From an actinobacterium LLX17 (GTDB lineage Bacteria; Actinomycetota; Actinomycetes; Propionibacteriales; Nocardioidaceae): 64,000 bases of DNA. The position numbers and the translations under genes were made by a program. Shown piece after piece: positions 1 through 8,991 of the stretch. The notes under the pieces were generated by a model, which ran no database searches, had not been told where the DNA came from, and saw only the letters and a list, made by a program, of their open reading frames with translations. Every line of letters begins with the position of its first letter. Position 1 is the stretch's first letter. The stretch lies in contig KI301992.1 of assembly GCA_000471045.1 (NCBI GenBank), positions 502,217 to 566,216 on the forward strand, read 5' to 3'.

Positions 1-2
1 TC

Positions 3-695
3 GGCGGCATCATCGTCATCGACTTCATCGACATGGTGCTCGAGAACAACCGTGACCTCGTGCTGCGTCGTCTGGTCGAGTGCCTCGGCCGCGACCGCAC
101 GCGCCACCAGGTCGCCGAGGTCACCTCGCTCGGTCTGGTGCAGATGACCCGCAAGCGCATCGGCACGGGTCTGCTCGAGTCGTTCAGCACCGACTGCGAC
201 CACTGCAAGGGCCGCGGCATCGTCATCGAGTCCGAGCCCATCGAGCCCAAGAAGGACGACGGGCGCGGGGGCCGGCGTGGTGGCCGTGGTGGCCGTGGTG
301 GCCGCGGCGGCAACGACCCCGGTGGCCAGCAGGGCAGCGGCGGAGGTGGCAACGGCAACAGCGGCGGCAATGGCGGAGGCCGCGGCAACGGCAACGGGCG
401 GAACAAGTCCGACGCCGAGGCGAAGGACACTGAGCCGAAGAACACCGAGCCGAAGAATGCCGAGCCCAAGAATGCCGAGCCCAAGAATGCCGGGCCCAGC
501 GAGGCAGACGTGGCGAGCGACCCGACCCCGGTCGAGGCGCCCGTCGAGACCGCTCAGACGACGTCTGAGCCGGTCTCCGAGACGGCTGCCGCGGCGCCGG
601 CGGAGCCGCAGCAGGACGCTGCTCCCCAGGACCAGCCGACCGCCACGCCGGACGAGACGGGACCCGTTTTGACCGACGAGGGTCACGCTCCGTAG
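3..695 (+). CDS. rne: Ribonuclease E/G, C-terminal part (5' end outside the window)
   Basis: The frame is open from base 3 and lacks its start, so this is the end of a longer gene. The first ~75 residues (GGIIVIDFIDM, then LVQMTRKR and CDHCKGRG) are the last part of the RNase E/G catalytic domain, including the CxxC pair that in E. coli RNase E binds the zinc linking two subunits. After this comes a low-complexity tail: RGG repeats, a Gly/Asn-rich stretch, about five EPKN(A/T) units (bases ~430-495) and an Ala/Pro/Glu-rich end. Such tails are usually RNA- or protein-binding scaffolds in RNA decay and rRNA maturation. Position just before rplU-rpmA is common in actinobacteria. Confidence 0.9.
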   Translation, partial: GGIIVIDFIDMVLENNRDLVLRRLVECLGRDRTRHQVAEVTSLGLVQMTRKRIGTGLLESFSTDCDHCKGRGIVIESEPIEPKKDDGRGGRRGGRGGRGGRGGNDPGGQQGSGGGGNGNSGGNGGGRGNGNGRNKSDAEAKDTEPKNTEPKNAEPKNAEPKNAGPSEADVASDPTPVEAPVETAQTTSEPVSETAAAAPAEPQQDAAPQDQPTATPDETGPVLTDEGHAP

Positions 696-746
696 ACTGG
701 ACCGTCGGTGCAGGCCCGCTCACGCGACTGCTCGACTCTCACTCAT

Positions 747-761
747 GGACGCTCGGCGTCC
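747..761 (+). promoter_or_regulatory. Small GC hairpin in the rplU leader
   Basis: A perfect stem GGACGC-TCG-GCGTCC lies about 30 bases before the rplU start, between it and the end of the RNase E gene. It could be a leader hairpin for the ribosomal protein operon. This is suggested only by position and symmetry. Confidence 0.3.
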
Positions 762-791
762 GCGAAGACTTTCGACCTGAAGGAATTTCCT

Positions 792-1103
792 GTGGTGTAC
801 GCAATCGTGCGCAGTGGTGGTGGCCAGCAGAAGGTGGCCGTCGGCGACGTCATCCAGATCGACAAGGTCGAGACGGCTGCCGGTGAGTCCGTCTCCCTGC
901 CGGCCGTGCTGCTGGTCGACGGCGACGCCGTTACGTCCGACGCCGATGCGCTGGCCAAGGCCTCCGTCACGGCCGAGGTCGTCGGCGCCACCAAGGGCAA
1001 GAAGATCATCATCCAGAAGTACAAGAACAAGACCGGCTACAAGAAGCGTCAGGGTCATCGCCAGCAGTACACCCAGGTGAAGATCACCGGGATCTCGAAG
1101 TAG
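792..1103 (+). CDS. rplU: 50S ribosomal protein L21
   Basis: Ribosomal large-subunit protein of about 103 residues that binds 23S rRNA. The start VYAIVRSGG and the C-terminal lysine-rich [15 protein letters not shown] region are typical of L21. An upstream GTG at 708 would add 28 residues with no family counterpart. GTG at 792 is preferred because AAGGA lies 7 bases before it; GTG at 795 is an alternative. rpmA follows after 29 bases, the usual L21-L27 pair. Confidence 0.95.
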   Translation: MVYAIVRSGGGQQKVAVGDVIQIDKVETAAGESVSLPAVLLVDGDAVTSDADALAKASVTAEVVGATKGKKIIIQKYKNKTGYKKRQGHRQQYTQVKITGISK

Positions 1104-1132
1104 TCGACCGGACCAGGTAAAGGACCACTCTC

Positions 1133-1387
1133 ATGGCACACAAGAAGGGCGCCGCGTCCACCAAGAACGGTCGCGACTCCAACGCGCAACGACTCGGCGT
1201 CAAGCGCTTCGGCGGTCAGGAAGTCAACGCCGGCGAGATCATCGTCCGCCAGCGCGGCACGCACTTCCACCCCGGGTCCAACGTGGGCCGTGGCGGCGAC
1301 GACACGCTGTTCGCGCTCTCGGCCGGTGCGGTCGAGTTCGGCACGAAGCGCGGCCGCAAGGTCGTCAACATCGTCCCGGCGGGTTGA
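1133..1387 (+). CDS. rpmA: 50S ribosomal protein L27
   Basis: 84-residue L27 with the family's N-terminal [23 protein letters not shown] region, whose flexible end reaches toward the peptidyl-transferase centre, and the [22 protein letters not shown] core. Full length and unprocessed (no Firmicute-type cleavable leader). Co-transcribed with rplU; a hairpin terminator-like element follows before obgE. Confidence 0.96.
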   Translation: MAHKKGAASTKNGRDSNAQRLGVKRFGGQEVNAGEIIVRQRGTHFHPGSNVGRGGDDTLFALSAGAVEFGTKRGRKVVNIVPAG

Positions 1388-1412
1388 TCCCGGGACACAC
1401 GAGCAATCGTTG

Positions 1413-1455
1413 AAGGGGTGGTCCGCACGAGCGGGCCGCCCCTTCGTCCTTTCTA
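1413..1455 (+). terminator. Hairpin terminator after rpmA
   Basis: Arms at 1413-1426 and 1431-1444 (AAGGGGTGGTCCGC against GCGGGCCGCCCCTT, two G-T pairs) enclose an ACGA loop and are followed by a T-rich CGTCCTTTCTATT stretch. It would end or attenuate rplU-rpmA transcription ahead of obgE. Confidence 0.7.
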
Positions 1456-1505
1456 TTCACGAGTGCCAGTCACTCACGAGCACGACCCATCCAGGGAGAT
1501 GACCG

Positions 1506-3074
1506 ATGGCGATCCCCAGCTTCGTCGACCGCGTGACGCTGCACGTCGCGGGAGGCAGCGGTGGCCACGGTGTTGCTTCCGTGCACCGCGAGAAGTTCAA
1601 GCCGCTCGGCGGGCCTGACGGCGGCAACGGCGGACACGGCGGTGACGTGATCCTTCGGGTTGCTGCCGACGTCACCACGCTGATCGACTACCACCACGAG
1701 CCGCACCGCGCGGCGGGCAACGGCGCCCCCGGCGCGGGCTCGAACCGCAGCGGCGGCCACGGCGACGACCTCGTGCTGCCCGTGCCCGACGGCACCGTGG
1801 TGCGCGACCAGCAGGGCGAGGTGCTCGCCGACCTGATCGGCGCGGGCACCGAGCTGGTGATTGCCGCCGGTGGACGCGGTGGCCTCGGCAACGCCGCCCT
1901 CGCGTCCAGCAAGCGCAAGGCTCCCGGCTTCGCGCTCAAGGGCGAGCCCGGCGACGAACTGACCGTCACCCTCGAGCTGAAGGTTGTGGCCGACATCGGC
2001 CTGATCGGCTTCCCCAGCGCCGGCAAGTCCAGCCTCATCGCAGCGCTGTCGCGGGCCCGGCCCAAGATCGCCGACTACCCGTTCACGACCCTGGTGCCCA
2101 ACCTCGGCGTCGTCACGGCTGGCACCACCACGTTCACGGTCGCCGACGTGCCCGGCCTCATCGAGGGTGCCAGCGAGGGCCGCGGCCTCGGCCACGACTT
2201 CCTGCGGCACGTCGAGCGTTGCGCCGCTCTGGTGCACGTCATCGACTGCGCCACGGTCGAGCCCGGCCGCGACCCGTTGAGCGACCTCGACGTCATCGAG
2301 ACCGAGCTGCAGCGGTACGCCGAGCAGACCGGCACCGACCTCCTCGACCGTCCCCGGCTCGTGGCCCTGAACAAGACCGACGTGCCCGACGCCGCCGAGA
2401 TCGCCTCGTTCGTCCACGACGACCTGGCCGCCCGCGGTCTGCGCGTCTTCGACATCTCGGCCGCCAGCCACGCCGGACTTCGCGAGCTGGGCTTCGCGAT
2501 GGCCGAGATCGTCGCCGCCCGACGCGATGCTGCGCCCGACGCGGCACCCACGCGCATCGTGCTGCGGCCGAAGGCCGAGATGGGCGTCGACGCCGACTTC
2601 ACGATCGTGCGTCAGGGCACCGAGGACGCGCCGCAGTGGATCGTCCGCGGCGAGAAGCCCCGGCGCTGGGTGCGGCAGACCGACTTCAGCAACGACGAGG
2701 CCGTCGGCTTCCTGGCCGACCGCTTCAACCGGCTGGGTGTCGAGGACGAGCTGCTCAAGCTGGGCGCGAAGGCCGGCGACGACGTCGCCATCGGTGGCAC
2801 GGGACCCGACGACGAGGGTGCGGTCGTGTTCGACTTCGACCCGCAGACTCCGGCCGGGGCCGAGGTGCTCGGCCCGCGCGGCGAGGACCTGCGCATCGAC
2901 CAGTCCGACCGCCGCACCAATCGCGAGCGTCGCGAGAAGCTGGCCGCCCACCGTGCCCGTGAGAACGAGATTCGGGAGGCCCGTGAGTCGGGTCAGATCC
3001 TCGAGCCCTGGGAGTTCCCCGAGCAGGACGACGAGTACCCGGAGGACCTTCCCGACGGGGACGACACCCCATGA
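1506..3074 (+). CDS. obgE: GTPase ObgE/CgtA
   Basis: Large-subunit assembly and stress GTPase, 522 residues. Order: glycine-rich Obg fold (1-158), G domain with G1 GFPSAGKSS near 168, G3 DVPGLIEG near 215 and G4 NKTD near 288, then an OCT domain (about 350-430) and an Asp/Glu-rich tail of ~60 residues. The OCT domain is typical of Gram-positive Obg proteins. ATG 1506 has GGGAGATGA upstream. Its stop overlaps the proB start (ATGA), indicating translational coupling. Position after rplU-rpmA is the conserved bacterial order. Confidence 0.97.
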   Translation: MAIPSFVDRVTLHVAGGSGGHGVASVHREKFKPLGGPDGGNGGHGGDVILRVAADVTTLIDYHHEPHRAAGNGAPGAGSNRSGGHGDDLVLPVPDGTVVRDQQGEVLADLIGAGTELVIAAGGRGGLGNAALASSKRKAPGFALKGEPGDELTVTLELKVVADIGLIGFPSAGKSSLIAALSRARPKIADYPFTTLVPNLGVVTAGTTTFTVADVPGLIEGASEGRGLGHDFLRHVERCAALVHVIDCATVEPGRDPLSDLDVIETELQRYAEQTGTDLLDRPRLVALNKTDVPDAAEIASFVHDDLAARGLRVFDISAASHAGLRELGFAMAEIVAARRDAAPDAAPTRIVLRPKAEMGVDADFTIVRQGTEDAPQWIVRGEKPRRWVRQTDFSNDEAVGFLADRFNRLGVEDELLKLGAKAGDDVAIGGTGPDDEGAVVFDFDPQTPAGAEVLGPRGEDLRIDQSDRRTNRERREKLAAHRARENEIREARESGQILEPWEFPEQDDEYPEDLPDGDDTP

Positions 3075-4156
3075 CCCGCGTCGTCGTGAAGGTCGGCTCC
3101 TCCTCGCTGACCACGCTCGACGGCCACATCGACCCCGAACGGGTCGAGACGATCGTCGAGGCGGTCGCGGCTGCCCGGCACGCCGGCGACGAGGTCGTCC
3201 TGGTCAGCTCCGGTGCGATCGCGGCGGGTCTCGGCCCCCTGAGGCTGCCCGGCCGACCGCGCGACCTCGCCACGCAGCAGGCCGCGGCCAGCGTCGGCCA
3301 GGGGGCGCTGCTGGCCCGCTACTCCGCGCGGTTCACGCAGCACGGTCTGACCGTGGGGCAGGTGTTGCTGACCGTCGACGACGTGACCCGGCGCAGCCAC
3401 TACCGCAACGCGCGGCAGACGTTCGCCAAGCTCCTCGAGCTGGGGGTGCTGCCGGTGGTCAACGAGAACGACACGGTCGCGACCAGCGAGATCCGCTTCG
3501 GTGACAACGATCGCCTGGCCGCGCTCGTCGCCCACCTCGTGCAGGCCGACCTGCTGGTGCTGCTCTCGGACGTTGACGGGCTCTACACGGCCCATCCGGC
3601 CGAGCCGGGTTCGCGACTGATCACCGACGTGCGGTCCGAGGATGAGCTCGCGGGGGTCGATGTCGCGCGCGTGGGCTCGGCCGTCGGCACCGGTGGCATG
3701 GTCACCAAGATCGAGGCCGCCCGCATCGCCACGGCCGCCGGCATCCCGGTGGTGCTGACGCAGGCCGGCGCCGCTGTCGCCGCGGTGACCGGGCAGGCGG
3801 TGGGCACGCGGTTTCACCCCACGGGCAAGCGTCGTCCTTCGCGCCTGCTGTGGCTGGCGCACGCGAGCGAGACCAAGGGCGGCGTCCGGCTCGACGCCGG
3901 TGCCGTGCGCGCGCTGCGCGACCGGGGTGCCTCGTTGCTGGCTGCCGGCATCACCGGTGTGGTGGGCGAGTTCAGCGCCGGCGACCCGATCGACCTGCTG
4001 GGGCCCGACGACGTCGTGATCGCCCGGGGGCTGGTCAACTACGACAGCACCGAGCTGCCGCGCATCCTGGGCCGGTCCACCGACGTGCTCGTGGCCGAGC
4101 TGGGACCCGACTACGACCGCGAGGTCGTGCACCGCGACGACCTGATGATTCTCTGA
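3071..4156 (+). CDS. proB: Glutamate 5-kinase
   Basis: First step of proline synthesis: ATP-dependent phosphorylation of glutamate. 361 residues with an amino-acid-kinase domain ([11 protein letters not shown] at the N-terminus, SSGAIAAG near 45, NENDTVA near 135, GTGGMVTK near 210) followed by a C-terminal PUA domain (about 270-345), the full-length arrangement. It overlaps obgE by ATGA. proA lies downstream on the same strand but is separated by a 196-base gap holding two palindromic repeats and its own promoter, so the two proline genes may not be strictly co-transcribed. Confidence 0.97.
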   Translation: MTRVVVKVGSSSLTTLDGHIDPERVETIVEAVAAARHAGDEVVLVSSGAIAAGLGPLRLPGRPRDLATQQAAASVGQGALLARYSARFTQHGLTVGQVLLTVDDVTRRSHYRNARQTFAKLLELGVLPVVNENDTVATSEIRFGDNDRLAALVAHLVQADLLVLLSDVDGLYTAHPAEPGSRLITDVRSEDELAGVDVARVGSAVGTGGMVTKIEAARIATAAGIPVVLTQAGAAVAAVTGQAVGTRFHPTGKRRPSRLLWLAHASETKGGVRLDAGAVRALRDRGASLLAAGITGVVGEFSAGDPIDLLGPDDVVIARGLVNYDSTELPRILGRSTDVLVAELGPDYDREVVHRDDLMIL

Positions 4157-4199
4157 CGCCGTCCCGTGGCTCGGACGTCATCCGCCCTCCGGGGGACCG

Positions 4200-4309
4200 A
4201 CGATGATGGATTGCGGTAGCCAGGGCCACCCGAATGCATCAGCCTGGCGCTCCCCGCAGACCGACGATGATGGAAAGCGGTAGCCAGGGCTACCCGAATG
4301 CATCATCGT
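4200..4309. repeat. Pair of 46-base nested palindromes, 64-base period
   Basis: Copy 1 (4200-4240, right arm decayed) and copy 2 (4264-4309) begin exactly 64 bases apart. Each has outer arms ACGATGATG...CATCATCGT and an inner stem GGTAGCC-AG-GGCTACC. In copy 1 the inner arm is GGCCACC and the last outer-arm bases are lost. The same element occurs at 32904-33013, also as a pair with a 64-base period. It could form a long hairpin in RNA or a cruciform in DNA. Confidence 0.85.
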
Positions 4310-4340
4310 GCGTCCCTCCGGGACTCGACCGAGCCCCAAC

Positions 4341-4346
4341 TACGAT
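4341..4346 (+). promoter_or_regulatory. Leaderless -10 element of proA
   Basis: TACGAT (TANNNT) ends six bases before the proA ATG at 4353, and no Shine-Dalgarno sequence is present. This fits a transcript starting at the A of the ATG and fixes the start choice against an upstream frame-open ATG at 4308. Confidence 0.6.
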
Positions 4347-4352
4347 TCAGGG

Positions 4353-5612
4353 ATGAGCTCTGACCTGCGCGAAGTGGTGCACGGCGCCGCCCGACGCGCC
4401 CGCACCGCCTCGATCGACCTGGCGACGGCGACGCGCGGCACGAAGGACGCCGCACTGGTGGCCGCTGCCGAGGCGCTCGTCGCCGCCACCGATCGCATCG
4501 TGGCGGCGAACGACGAGGACGTCACCGCCGCCCGCGACGCCGGGACCCCCGAGAACGTCGTCGACCGCCTGCGCCTCGACACCGCGCGCGTCGCCGCGTT
4601 CGCGACCGGTGTCAGCGACATCGCGGTCCTGCCCGACCCGATCGGCGAGGTCGTGCGCGGCTCGGTGTTGCCGAACGGCCTTCGCCTGACCCAGGTGCGC
4701 GTGCCGATGGGCGTCATCGGCATGATCTACGAGGGCCGGCCCAACGTCACTGCCGACGCCGCTGCCATCTGCCTCAAGGCCGGCAGCGCGGTGCTGCTGC
4801 GGGGCTCCGCGTCCGCCGCACGGTCGAACGAGGTCATCGTCGAGGTGATGCGCGAGGCCGTCGCGTCTGCGGGGCTGCCCGCCGACGTCATCCAGCTGCT
4901 GCCCAGCGAGGACCGCGCCTCCGCCACGGAGCTGATGAAGGCCCGCGGCCTGGTCGACCTCGTCATCCCGCGCGGCGGCGCTGGTCTGATCCGCACAGTC
5001 GTCGAAGAGTCGACGGTCCCGGTCATCGAGACCGGCACCGGCAACTGCCACGTCTACGTCGACGAGGACGCCGACCTCGACATGGCGCTCGACATCGTGG
5101 TCAACGCCAAGACCCAGCGCACCAGCGTCTGCAACGCCGCCGAGTCCCTGCTGGTGCACCGTGCCGTGGCCGACGAGTTCGTGCCCCGGGTCACCGCGGC
5201 CCTGCGTGAGCACGACGTGCTGATCCACGGCGACCCGACCTTCATCGCCGCCGACGCGTCGGTGCTGCCCGCCAGCGACGACGACTACGCGACCGAGTAC
5301 CTCGATCTCGAGATCTCCGCGCGGGTCGTCGACTCGGTCGACGACGCCATCACCCACGTGCGGCGCTTCTCCTCCGGTCACACCGAGGCGATCGTCACGG
5401 GCACGTCGGCGACCGCCCGGCGCTTCACTCTCGGCGTCGACTCGGCCGCCGTCATGGTCAACGCCTCCACGCGCTTCACCGATGGCGGCGAGTTCGGGTT
5501 CGGCGCCGAGATCGGCATCTCGACCCAGAAGCTGCACGCTCGCGGTCCGATGGGACTGACCGAGATGACCACCACGACCTACGTCGTGGAGGGCGACGGC
5601 CACGTGCGCTGA
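4353..5612 (+). CDS. proA: Glutamate-5-semialdehyde dehydrogenase (gamma-glutamyl phosphate reductase)
   Basis: Second step of proline synthesis: NADPH-dependent reduction of glutamyl-5-phosphate. 419 residues, normal length. It has the family's [18 protein letters not shown] segment, [17 protein letters not shown], and the catalytic cysteine at about residue 260 in [13 protein letters not shown], with [20 protein letters not shown] near the end. The gene appears to be transcribed from its own leaderless promoter. A small membrane protein gene and nadD follow. Confidence 0.97.
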   Translation: MSSDLREVVHGAARRARTASIDLATATRGTKDAALVAAAEALVAATDRIVAANDEDVTAARDAGTPENVVDRLRLDTARVAAFATGVSDIAVLPDPIGEVVRGSVLPNGLRLTQVRVPMGVIGMIYEGRPNVTADAAAICLKAGSAVLLRGSASAARSNEVIVEVMREAVASAGLPADVIQLLPSEDRASATELMKARGLVDLVIPRGGAGLIRTVVEESTVPVIETGTGNCHVYVDEDADLDMALDIVVNAKTQRTSVCNAAESLLVHRAVADEFVPRVTAALREHDVLIHGDPTFIAADASVLPASDDDYATEYLDLEISARVVDSVDDAITHVRRFSSGHTEAIVTGTSATARRFTLGVDSAAVMVNASTRFTDGGEFGFGAEIGISTQKLHARGPMGLTEMTTTTYVVEGDGHVR

Positions 5613-5624
5613 TAGATTGCGCCC

Positions 5625-5771
5625 ATGCTGACGTCGATCATCGCTGCCGCCGAGTCCCACTCGGAGGAGGCCGCCATCAACCCCTACATCATCGGTGCGG
5701 TGGCGCTCGCCATCCTGCTGTCGCTGCTCTTCGTGCTGCTGGCGTTCGGCAAGGGACGCGAGCACACCTGA
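5625..5771 (+). CDS. 48-residue single-pass membrane protein
   Basis: ATG 5625 is preceded by TAGATT ending six bases upstream, the leaderless promoter pattern used widely in this window. The product has a short Glu/His-containing N-terminus, one membrane segment (about residues 20-41, ending in [13 protein letters not shown]) and a basic Lys/Arg/His end, predicting N-out/C-in topology. From general knowledge, a similar-sized membrane ORF often sits between proA and nadD in related actinobacteria. The function is unknown. Confidence 0.75.
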   Translation: MLTSIIAAAESHSEEAAINPYIIGAVALAILLSLLFVLLAFGKGREHT

Positions 5772-5779
5772 GCGCGCAG

Positions 5780-6412
5780 GTGACCGACCCGGCGCGCCGC
5801 CGCCGCGTCGGTGTCATGGGTGGCACGTTCGACCCCATCCACCACGGCCACCTCGTGGCCGCCAGCGAGGTGCAAGCACGCTTCGACCTCGACGAGGTCG
5901 TCTTCGTACCGACCGGACGCCCGTGGCAGAAGGCCGATCGCGACGTGTCGCCGGCCGAGCATCGCTACCTGATGACCGTCATCGCGACGGCCGCCAACCC
6001 CCGGTTCGAGGTCAGCCGCGTCGACATCGACCGCGCCGGTCCCACCTACGCGATCGACACCCTGCGCGACCTGGCGCAGCAGCATCCGAACGCCGACCTG
6101 TTCTTCATCACCGGCGCCGACGCACTGGCCGCGATCCTCACCTGGCGCGACCACGACGAGCTGTTCGACCTGGCTCGCTTCGTCGGCTGCACCCGCCCCG
6201 GCCACGAGCTCGACGAGCAGATGATCGCCGGACTGCCCGCCGGGCGGGTGACGGTGCTGGAGATCCCGGCGCTGGCCATCAGCTCCACCGACTGCCGCGA
6301 CCGCGTCGCGACGGGCGATCCCGTCTGGTACCTCGTGCCCGACGGCGTCGTCCAGTACATCGCCAAGTACGGCCTCTACGGCCCCCCGACAACTGAGAGC
6401 ACCCCCGCATGA
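5780..6412 (+). CDS. nadD: Nicotinate-nucleotide adenylyltransferase
   Basis: Adenylates nicotinate mononucleotide in NAD synthesis. 210 residues with the nucleotidyl-transferase signature [13 protein letters not shown] (residues ~13-25, HxGH motif) and [10 protein letters not shown] near 175, where the usual ISST(D/E)IR has Cys in place of Ile. GTG 5780 places eight residues before the signature strand, normal for the family. The stop overlaps the rsfS start (ATGA), the conserved nadD-rsfS coupling. Confidence 0.96.
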   Translation: MTDPARRRRVGVMGGTFDPIHHGHLVAASEVQARFDLDEVVFVPTGRPWQKADRDVSPAEHRYLMTVIATAANPRFEVSRVDIDRAGPTYAIDTLRDLAQQHPNADLFFITGADALAAILTWRDHDELFDLARFVGCTRPGHELDEQMIAGLPAGRVTVLEIPALAISSTDCRDRVATGDPVWYLVPDGVVQYIAKYGLYGPPTTESTPA

Positions 6413-6762
6413 CTGCCACCGACCGAGCTGTCGAGCTGGCGCGAGCCGCCGCAGCGGCCGCGATCGAGAAGTCCGCCACCGAGCTGAGCGCCTTCGACGT
6501 CTCCGAACAGCTTTACATCACCGACATCTTCGTCATCTGCAGCGTCACGAGCCCCACGATGGCCCGCGCCGTGCAGGACGAGGTCGAGGAGCGCCTGCGC
6601 GAGATGGGCGCCAAGGCCGTCCGCCGCGAGGGCTCCCGCGAGGGCCGGTGGATCCTGCTCGACTTCGCCGACATCGTCGTGCACGTGCAGCACACCGAGG
6701 AGCGCGCGTTCTACGCCCTCGAGCGGCTGTGGCGTGACTGCCCGTCGGTCCCCCTGTCATGA
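6409..6762 (+). CDS. rsfS: Ribosomal silencing factor RsfS
   Basis: 117-residue RsfS/Iojap-family protein, which binds L14 and blocks subunit joining when nutrients are scarce. Typical features seen are [18 protein letters not shown], the central [25 protein letters not shown] and the terminal [12 protein letters not shown]. Translationally coupled to nadD and followed 21 bases later by a phosphatase gene, a common actinobacterial order. Confidence 0.95.
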   Translation: MTATDRAVELARAAAAAAIEKSATELSAFDVSEQLYITDIFVICSVTSPTMARAVQDEVEERLREMGAKAVRREGSREGRWILLDFADIVVHVQHTEERAFYALERLWRDCPSVPLS

Positions 6763-6783
6763 ACGCCGTCGCGTGAGTCGCGC

Positions 6784-7428
6784 ATGACACGGCAGGTCAT
6801 CCTCTGGCGGCACGGCCGCACCGACTGGAACGTGGCGGGCCGGGTGCAGGGACAGACCGACACCGCGCTCGACGACGTGGGGCGCGAGCAGGCGGCGTCG
6901 GCCGCGGCGCGACTGGCCTCGTTGAACCCGCACCGCATCGTGTCGTCGGACCTGCAACGGGCCCGGCGCACCGCCGAGGCCCTAGGCGCCGTCACGGGCG
7001 TGGAGGTCGAGCTCGACGAGCGCTTCCGTGAGATGGACTTCGGGGCGCGCGAGGGACTCACCTGGCAGGAGGCCATGGAGCGCTTCCCCGAGGGGATGAA
7101 GGCCTGGTTCTCCGGCGACGAGACGCAAATCCCCGACTCTGAGACGCACCGCCAGGCGGGCGACCGCTTCGCGGCTGGCCTCGCCGACGTGATCGCCGAC
7201 CTGCCCGAGGACGCGACCCTCGTGGTGGTGGCCCACGGTGCCGTGATCCGCACGGGAGCCTGCGCCTTCCTGCGGTTCCCCGAGGAGAACTGGCGGACGT
7301 TCGGGGCGCTCAACAACTGCGCGTGGTCGGTCATGACCGAGGTCGGCCCGCCCCAGCATCGCTTCTGGCGGCTGACCGAGTGGAACGCGGGGACGCTGCC
7401 CGAACCGGTGCTCACCGACGACCGCTGA
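6784..7428 (+). CDS. Histidine phosphatase family protein
   Basis: 214-residue phosphoglycerate-mutase-like phosphatase. It has the catalytic WRHGRTDWN motif at residues 8-16 and the second half-site VVAHGAVIRTGA near 148, with Glu in FGAREGLTW as the likely proton donor. It lies directly behind rsfS, where many actinobacteria carry such a phosphatase (sometimes annotated as glucosyl-3-phosphoglycerate phosphatase). The substrate cannot be read from sequence. Confidence 0.88.
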   Translation: MTRQVILWRHGRTDWNVAGRVQGQTDTALDDVGREQAASAAARLASLNPHRIVSSDLQRARRTAEALGAVTGVEVELDERFREMDFGAREGLTWQEAMERFPEGMKAWFSGDETQIPDSETHRQAGDRFAAGLADVIADLPEDATLVVVAHGAVIRTGACAFLRFPEENWRTFGALNNCAWSVMTEVGPPQHRFWRLTEWNAGTLPEPVLTDDR

Positions 7429-7434
7429 CCCGGT

Positions 7435-7464
7435 TTGTGACCGTCCGGGGGGACGTACTAAGAT
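7435..7464 (+). promoter_or_regulatory. Promoter of tRNA-Ala
   Basis: TTGTGA (7435-7440) and TAAGAT (7459-7464) are separated by 18 bases and lie about 30 bases before the mature tRNA 5' end, fitting a primary sigma factor promoter. Confidence 0.6.
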
Positions 7465-7492
7465 CGGTGATCGGCCTTCGGGTCACCCCAGC

Positions 7493-7565
7493 GGGGCATT
7501 GGCGCAGTTGGTAGCGCGCTTCCATGGCATGGAAGAGGTCAGGAGTTCGAATCTCCTATGCTCCA
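7493..7565 (+). tRNA. tRNA-Ala(GGC)
   Basis: 73-base cloverleaf. The acceptor stem GGGGCAT pairs with ATGCTCC (one G-T), discriminator A. The anticodon stem CTTCC/GGAAG encloses loop ATGGCAT with anticodon GGC, and the T-arm contains AGTTCGAATCT. CCA is not encoded. A strong terminator follows. The last bases and downstream flank are imperfectly repeated at 7678-7708. Confidence 0.97.
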
Positions 7566-7572
7566 CTCGCAG

Positions 7573-7607
7573 GCGAGGGCCCCACTCATGTGGGGCCCTC
7601 GCCTTTT
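7573..7607 (+). terminator. Strong intrinsic terminator after tRNA-Ala
   Basis: Perfect 13-base arms GCGAGGGCCCCAC (7573-7585) and GTGGGGCCCTCGC (7590-7602) with a TCAT loop, followed by CTTTTCTG. Part of the right arm (ATGTGGGGCCCT) is repeated at 7613-7624 without the partner arm. Confidence 0.92.
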
Positions 7608-7677
7608 CTGTGATGTGGGGCCCTTGCCTGCGAATCGGAATGGTGATTCGGGGAGGAGCGAGCCCTGGCGAGCGACG

Positions 7678-7708
7678 GAGTCTCCGATGCTCCTCTCGCA
7701 GTCGAGGG
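7678..7708 (+). repeat. Imperfect copy of the tRNA-Ala 3' tail
   Basis: 27 of 31 bases match 7549-7579, which covers the T-arm 3' side, acceptor 3' strand and flank of tRNA-Ala. A second small duplication (ATGTGGGGCCCT(C/T)GCCT at 7588-7604 and 7613-7629) lies between. Duplicated tRNA ends are typical scars of site-specific integration, but no integrase is nearby, so this may be a relic or a local duplication. Confidence 0.6.
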
Positions 7709-7717
7709 GGGCGGAGG

Positions 7718-8395
7718 TCACATCTGCATGACGGGCCGTCGCCACGCGCCGAGTGCTGCCACGCCGGCGCAGATGCCGGCGGCCAGCAGGACGCCGAGAC
7801 CGATGTGCACCTGCAGGAGGAGGGCGCCGGTCGCCGCGCCCGCCGTGATCAGCAGCACCGCGAGGACGCGTCGCCCGCTCGACCCCGGCTTGCCGGCACC
7901 CAGCACCGAGTCGGCGGCCAGGCCCGTCAGCGTCGAGGTCACGACGACGGTGGTGATCTCTCGGACGGCGACGTAGCGAGCCGTGGCCGCCTGCAGTCCC
8001 ATGGCCGCGCCCAAGGTGGTGGTCACGCCGTAAGCGGTCGTGGTGCCCTGCGCGACCTCGACGGTGAGCAGCACGATCGCCGCGGACAGAAGGGCGATCG
8101 ACACGACGCCGAACAGCACGGTGACCCGGCCGGTCCAGTGCCCGGGGGCGCGGCGCAGCGCCCGGCCACCGATCGTGGCGCCCGCGAGGAACCCGACCAG
8201 CGCCACGAAGGGCCCGAGGATCGGTAGGTCCTCGGCACCCGCGATGCCCATGCCGAGGATGACGACGTTGCCGGTCATGTTGCCGGTGAAGACCTGGTCG
8301 AGGCCGAGGAACCCCACGGCGTCGATCACGCCCGTCCCGAACGTCAAGGCAAGCATCAAGGCGAGCCGCCAGCGTTCGTCCAGATCGGTCGTCAC
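7718..8395 (-). CDS. DUF1275 (YoaK-like) membrane protein
   Basis: About 225 residues with six or more membrane segments. The N-terminus has the family's FGTGVIDAVGFLGLD and FTGNMTGNVVILG motifs, and GLQAATARYVA and TSTLTGLAADS follow. GTG 8395 is chosen because CAGACT, a variant -10, ends seven bases upstream in the leaderless pattern; ATG 8416 would add seven residues. The biological role of DUF1275 proteins is not established. It diverges from the DGPF/sigma pair across a 157-base gap. Confidence 0.85.
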   Translation of the reverse strand: MTTDLDERWRLALMLALTFGTGVIDAVGFLGLDQVFTGNMTGNVVILGMGIAGAEDLPILGPFVALVGFLAGATIGGRALRRAPGHWTGRVTVLFGVVSIALLSAAIVLLTVEVAQGTTTAYGVTTTLGAAMGLQAATARYVAVREITTVVVTSTLTGLAADSVLGAGKPGSSGRRVLAVLLITAGAATGALLLQVHIGLGVLLAAGICAGVAALGAWRRPVMQM

Positions 8396-8477
8396 GGCGC
8401 ACAGTCTGGCAAACATCGGGGCATCGGCGTCGATCGTCCCCGCGGCGGGACGCGACGTGGAAAAGTTTCCCCGGCGA

Positions 8478-8507
8478 TGTCGATCGACGTCCTTGCCGTT
8501 CGACGTC
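8478..8507 (+). promoter_or_regulatory. Candidate ECF42-type promoter of the DGPF gene
   Basis: TGTCGA (8478-8483) and CGACGTC (8501-8507) are separated by 17 bases and lie about 45 bases before the DGPF gene. As I recall, TGTCGA is the -35 element reported for ECF42 sigma factors in Streptomyces, with a CG-rich -10. The arrangement suggests autoregulation by the sigma factor encoded downstream. Confidence 0.5.
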
Positions 8508-8552
8508 ATGGTGAGAGGGCGCACGAGGCGCTCCCGACCGAAGGGAAATCCC

Positions 8553-8987
8553 ATGAAGTACATGCTGATCATGCGCTCGACCGACGAGGCCAACGCCGCT
8601 GCCGCGGACATCGACTTCGAGGAGATCATCAACGCGATGGGCGCGTTCAACGAGTCGATGATGGAGGCCGGCGTGCTCCTCGGGGGCGAGGGCCTGACCG
8701 ATCCCACCGAGGGCTTCGTCGTGGAGTTCACCAGCGAGACGCCGATCGTCACCGACGGTCCCTACGGCGAGACCCACGAGCTCTTCAACGGCTTCTGGAT
8801 CCTGCAGGTCTCCACCAAGGAGGAGGCCGCCGAGTGGGCCAAGCGCTGCCCGTTGGGTCCTGGCACCAAGCTCGAGGTGCGGCGCGTCAGCGACGAGTCG
8901 GACTTCGAGGACTTCGCCGACAACGAGTACATCCAGAAGGAGGAGGGCTGGCGCGAGGAGCTGGCTCAGAAGCAGGGCCAGGCCTGA
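8553..8987 (+). CDS. DGPF/YCII-related domain protein
   Basis: 144 residues. Starts MKYMLIMRS and carries the family-defining IVTDGPYGETHE (a DGPF-type motif, residues ~68-79) followed by ELFNGFWIL. Proteins of this family are the standard genomic partners of ECF42 sigma factors and resemble dimeric alpha/beta-barrel (YciI-like) enzymes of unknown reaction. The next gene, four bases away, is such a sigma factor. AAGGGAAA precedes the ATG. Confidence 0.9.
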   Translation: MKYMLIMRSTDEANAAAADIDFEEIINAMGAFNESMMEAGVLLGGEGLTDPTEGFVVEFTSETPIVTDGPYGETHELFNGFWILQVSTKEEAAEWAKRCPLGPGTKLEVRRVSDESDFEDFADNEYIQKEEGWREELAQKQGQA

Positions 8988-8991
8988 GCCC

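Noticed and set aside
708-791. Longer N-terminus for L21 from GTG 708
   Set aside because: No L21 carries such an extension, and a ribosome site precedes GTG 792.
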